Assembly (NCBI GenBank): GCA_016936695.1
Contig: JAFGXK010000127.1
Coordinates: forward strand, 1 to 9,537
Origin: Bacteroidales bacterium
GTDB lineage: Bacteria; Bacteroidota; Bacteroidia; Bacteroidales; VadinHA17
Direction: 5' to 3'
Length of the DNA stretch: 9,537 bases
The position numbers and the translations under genes are program-made. Below, in pieces: positions 6,823 through 9,537 of the stretch; the first letter of the stretch is position 1; every line of letters starts with the position of its first letter. The notes beneath the pieces are model-generated. The model was not told the DNA's origin. It made no database searches and was given only the letters and a program-made list of their open reading frames with translations.

Positions 6823-8607
6823 TTACTTAATTCTTTCAATTTCAACCCACAATGGTAAAATTCTTCTATTGCCATAAAGGTAGAACGGAGTAAAATCGCA
6901 CCTGACAGAGTTAATAAAAACATTTTTCATCTCCAGAAAGCTGGCGTCAGGAATATCATTTTTAATCTGGTTTATCACCGACCCTGTTTCGACCATCATG
7001 CGTCCTCCTCCAGGTAATGGCTTTAAAAACCTGAAACTCATATTATACGTTCCTTCACTGATAGTAACCCGCCATGTACCGTAGGCTTCTTCCTGTTCCC
7101 ACACTCCCCACTGACCGTCAGCGTCATTCCTGTTCAGAATGACCGGGTTCTCATTTGCAGTTCCTACGTTTATATACTGTTTTTCAGTCATATTGACTGA
7201 TGTTACAAGCTCCCGGAAATTTCTGTCAAGTTGAGCCTTAAGCTCTGCGGCAACCTGAGGCTGATCAGCCACAATGTTCCTCCGCTCGTAAGGATCTGTC
7301 TTTATATCAAAAAGTTCAAACATACCTGATATGGCATTATAACCGATGTTACCGACCAGCCTGTATCTCCCTATTTGCAGAGCGATATTATTATAAAGCT
7401 CAGGCGAGTGCCTTGTCCAGTAAAAGAATAGGGATCTCTTACTTAATTCACTTAATTCACTTCGGGTGCCAGTGATCAGAGGTTTAATATCTATGCCGTC
7501 TATTTTCCTGTCGCCAGGGAGTGAAGCTTCACAGAATGATGCTATTGTTGGCAGAAGGTCAATATGGGCAACTGCTTCCTGAATCTCCTTAATTCCTTTT
7601 CCAGCACCCGGGTGTCTTATCAATAAAGGAACTCTGACGCCACCCCTGTAAACAGAGCCTTTCAATCCGCGCATCCCTGCAATATAGCGCCGCTGCTGAG
7701 GGCCGTTATCGGTCATAAAAATCACTACTGTACTATCACTGATGCCAAGATCGTCGAGTTTTTTCAGTACCCTGGAAATATTATCATCGATATTTGACAT
7801 CATAGCATAGACCTTCCTTGCATCCTCCTTATCCTTCTCACTCATCTCCGGGAAAGGTCTGATATCGTTTTCAAATCCGAGGGAAGGGTCAATATCCCTG
7901 TACATATTATAATAGTTTTCCGGAACCTGCAGGGGAGTATGGGGGGCATTGAAAGCCAGGTAGCAGAAGAAGGGGCTGGAAGTGTTCCGTTCAATGAATC
8001 TGATAGCCTGATCAGTAAAAATATCAGAGCAATAGCCTGAATATGATTCCCTCAATCCGTTATGCCAGAGTACGGGATTGAAATAGCTGCTGTCGCCCCT
8101 TAAATATGTTGTAATATCTCCGGGCTGACCCATTCCTCCTCCCAGGTGCATAAGCGATTCATCGAAACCCTGATCGACCGGACGGCAGGGATAGTTATCG
8201 CCAAGGTGCCATTTCCCGAATTGTCCGGTAGCGTAACCGGCTCCCTTAAGGACCTCAGCAATTGTTACTTCCGACGATGCCATTATTGCACCGCCGTTAT
8301 TGGTATCCCTTACACCAGTTCGTAATGAATATCTGCCGGTCATAAGGCTTGATCGTGTTGGTGCAGAGACTGGGCTGACATAGAAGTTATTGAACTTTAT
8401 GCTCTCAGCGGCCAATTTGTCGAGACATGGTGTCTTTACATGAGGATTGCCTGCAAAGCCGAAATCGCCATAGCCCTGGTCGTCAGTAAGTATAAGTACA
8501 ACATTGGGATGTTTTGGAGCCTGCCCGTATGTCATTGAGATTAACGATAATCCTGCCAACATGAAGCCTGCCCTGAAATAACCTTGCCTGCAGTTGAAAT
8601 CCATCAT
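6823..8607 (-). CDS. Serine-type S1 sulfatase with C-terminal extension, 594 aa
   Basis: Complete and longer than a typical sulfatase of about 450-500 residues. A Sec signal ends near T-Y-G-Q (about residue 28), with no lipobox Cys at the cut, so it should be soluble outside the cytoplasm. Core residues are D42-D43, the motif S81-A-P-T-R85 with T90-G91, K132 and H134 in GKWH, H223 in N-A-P-H, D300-N301 and K316 in G-L-K-G-S-V-Y-R-G-G. Residues after about 478 form an additional segment rich in beta-strand patterns and aromatics (G-Q-W-G-V-W-E, Y-G-T-W-R-V), looking like a small accessory or carbohydrate-contacting domain; its identity is not known to me. Two ATG codons stand in tandem at 8607 and 8604; either start preserves the signal. 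The start is 4 bases after the methyltransferase stop, implying coupling. Its core is the closest match in the window to the partial sulfatase at the left edge. Confidence 0.96.
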   Translation of the reverse strand: MMDFNCRQGYFRAGFMLAGLSLISMTYGQAPKHPNVVLILTDDQGYGDFGFAGNPHVKTPCLDKLAAESIKFNNFYVSPVSAPTRSSLMTGRYSLRTGVRDTNNGGAIMASSEVTIAEVLKGAGYATGQFGKWHLGDNYPCRPVDQGFDESLMHLGGGMGQPGDITTYLRGDSSYFNPVLWHNGLRESYSGYCSDIFTDQAIRFIERNTSSPFFCYLAFNAPHTPLQVPENYYNMYRDIDPSLGFENDIRPFPEMSEKDKEDARKVYAMMSNIDDNISRVLKKLDDLGISDSTVVIFMTDNGPQQRRYIAGMRGLKGSVYRGGVRVPLLIRHPGAGKGIKEIQEAVAHIDLLPTIASFCEASLPGDRKIDGIDIKPLITGTRSELSELSKRSLFFYWTRHSPELYNNIALQIGRYRLVGNIGYNAISGMFELFDIKTDPYERRNIVADQPQVAAELKAQLDRNFRELVTSVNMTEKQYINVGTANENPVILNRNDADGQWGVWEQEEAYGTWRVTISEGTYNMSFRFLKPLPGGGRMMVETGSVINQIKNDIPDASFLEMKNVFINSVRCDFTPFYLYGNRRILPLWVEIERIK

Positions 8608-8611
8608 ATTT

Positions 8612-9139
8612 TTATTCTTGTTTAAGTTTCCTGAAATGGCGGAAAATCACAGGTATCCACATCGGCACTTCCTTCATGTAGGACCTGTATTCTTCACCAA
8701 AATGCTCAAGAAGGATCTTCTCTTCGTAACGGGAAATCTTATACAGGAAAATTGTTGAAAGTACCCAGACAACCATCGAAGCTATTGACAGTGAGAAGCA
8801 GATCAATCCCAGATATAACAGGACCTCTCCCAGATATACAGGGTGCCTTACAATTGAAAAGACACCTTTTCGTATTACCTCAGGCTTCTCCCTGACCTCA
8901 TCAAATACCGTCCTCATTCCGTAAAATGAAAGTAATCCGGCTGCAATCAATACGATTGTTCCTGCAGAGACTCTGATCGCATTAGGGACATAATCATTCA
9001 GAAATGTAGAGAATCTGAAAAAGAAAGAATCTGCTACATAGACTGAAGCAAACAATATCCCAAACAGAGCCTGGCCAGCATCACCTGTTACATGCTCACC
9101 GATGAGATCCGGTCTTCCTTTATGTTTCTTTGTTTCCAT
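8612..9139 (-). CDS. ICMT/PEMT-type membrane methyltransferase family protein, 175 aa
   Basis: Small integral membrane protein with four or so hydrophobic segments (about 24-40, 57-73, 102-117, 119-133). The C-terminal half carries the family signature: G-V-F-S-I-V-R-H-P-V-Y-L-G-E (R98, H99, P100, G104), then R-Y-E-E near 137-140 and H-F-G-E-E-Y-R-S-Y near 146-154. These motifs bind S-adenosylmethionine in isoprenylcysteine carboxyl methyltransferase and phospholipid methyltransferase relatives. Bacterial members are mostly uncharacterised and the acceptor is unknown; a lipid or a small hydrophobic molecule is usual for the family. It lies between the FG-GAP protein and a sulfatase with gaps of 15 and 4 bases, so it belongs to the same operon, though its link to glycan use is unclear. 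The start at 9139 is preceded by an A-rich stretch rather than a Shine-Dalgarno site. Confidence 0.88.
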   Translation of the reverse strand: METKKHKGRPDLIGEHVTGDAGQALFGILFASVYVADSFFFRFSTFLNDYVPNAIRVSAGTIVLIAAGLLSFYGMRTVFDEVREKPEVIRKGVFSIVRHPVYLGEVLLYLGLICFSLSIASMVVWVLSTIFLYKISRYEEKILLEHFGEEYRSYMKEVPMWIPVIFRHFRKLKQE

Positions 9140-9154
9140 TATATTTTGCCATTT

Positions 9155-9537
9155 TTAGTTTTTTTTGCCTGTTCCGTTCTGAAGCCATATATCAATCCTG
9201 GGAGCATCTCCATCGTATGGTTTCCCGAGAATGTCAAGATCCCCGTCACCATCCACATCAACAATCTCCGAATCGTGAAGATCAATACCCTTCGAAATGA
9301 TCAAATCCCTGTTAAAATTGCCTTTGCCGTCCCCAAAAAGGATTCTGTTCACTGCTTCCTTATAACCACCAAGTGTCATTTCTGCATACCAGATATCATT
9401 GTTGCCGTCTCCGTCAAAATCTATGATTGCCAGCGAGTGTCCGTTTGTGACCTTCGGCACGATCTCTTTTTTTATCCATGTATTTTTTTGATATTCATAC
9501 ATAAACATAGGAGCAACACCGTCTCCAACCACCAATA
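9155..9537 (-). CDS. FG-GAP/VCBS-repeat protein, C-terminal end only
   Basis: Partial: the frame is open at the right edge of the window. The first full codon there is TTG, almost certainly an internal Leu and not a start, so about 127 C-terminal codons are visible. Two calcium-binding-like FG-GAP/VCBS motifs are seen, D-F-D-G-D-G-N-N-D-I and D-V-D-G-D-G-D-L-D-I, spaced as in beta-propeller blades; a further V-V-G-D-G near the edge may end an upstream blade. Proteins of this kind are exported and in Bacteroidota commonly sit in glycan-use loci, where they are thought to bind or scaffold; no enzyme motif is visible here. The last codons include a run of eight A bases just before the stop (K-K-N then TAA). 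The methyltransferase gene begins 15 bases after the stop. Confidence 0.88.
   Translation of the reverse strand, partial: LVVGDGVAPMFMYEYQKNTWIKKEIVPKVTNGHSLAIIDFDGDGNNDIWYAEMTLGGYKEAVNRILFGDGKGNFNRDLIISKGIDLHDSEIVDVDGDGDLDILGKPYDGDAPRIDIWLQNGTGKKN

Noticed and set aside
7440..7462. Tandem 9-base repeat (CTTAATTCA twice) in the 594-residue sulfatase
   Set aside because: It keeps the frame and encodes S-E-L-S-E-L in a probable surface loop; this is a minor slippage product with no sign of regulation.
9155..9170. Run of A bases next to the FG-GAP protein stop as a programmed frameshift site
   Set aside because: Shifting into either other frame meets a stop within about a dozen codons and adds no domain, so the annotated stop is most likely real.
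1..9537. tRNA genes, CRISPR arrays, insertion sequences or transposase genes
   Set aside because: No cloverleaf, regularly spaced repeats with spacers, transposase motif or flanking terminal repeats could be seen.

Overview
The window looks like an accessory, polysaccharide-associated locus of a member of the Bacteroidota, probably an anaerobic or facultative lineage. The clues are a GC content in the mid-40s by eye, A/T-rich sequence rather than clear Shine-Dalgarno sites in front of starts, lipoprotein signals ending in Ser-Cys, and a dense run of secreted serine-type sulfatases. No 16S rRNA or other marker gene is present, so placement below phylum is not possible.

Every real gene is on the minus strand, so transcription runs from base 9537 toward base 1. 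The first block (9537 to 4964) holds the end of an exported FG-GAP/VCBS-repeat protein, a small membrane methyltransferase of the ICMT/PEMT type, a 594-residue sulfatase with an extra C-terminal domain, a 115-residue lipoprotein that matches only the N-terminus of PhoD-type phosphatases, and a 494-residue lipoprotein sulfatase whose start overlaps the stop of the PhoD fragment (ATGA). A 120-base spacer (4844-4963) carries a short G/A-rich repeat. The second block (4843 to 1) holds a Tat-exported FAD-dependent oxidoreductase, a membrane iron-sulfur protein that reads as a NapH-NapG fusion and overlaps the oxidoreductase by 13 bases, then a 461-residue sulfatase and a fourth sulfatase cut by the window edge. 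Gaps inside the blocks are 4 to 30 bases, so each block looks like one operon; the two may be cotranscribed.

All four sulfatases carry Ser at the formylglycine position, so they depend on a radical-SAM maturase (anSME type) that is not in this window. Together they suggest stepwise desulfation of a sulfated glycan outside the cytoplasm. No glycoside hydrolase, polysaccharide lyase, SusC/SusD pair or regulator is visible, so the substrate cannot be named.

The most unusual part is the oxidoreductase plus NapHG-like pair set between the sulfatases. It could be an extracytoplasmic flavoenzyme wired to the quinone pool, acting on a sugar or aglycone exposed by desulfation. That role is inferred from architecture and coupling only. 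The truncated PhoD-like gene and the dispersed-type repeat are the other signals worth checking.
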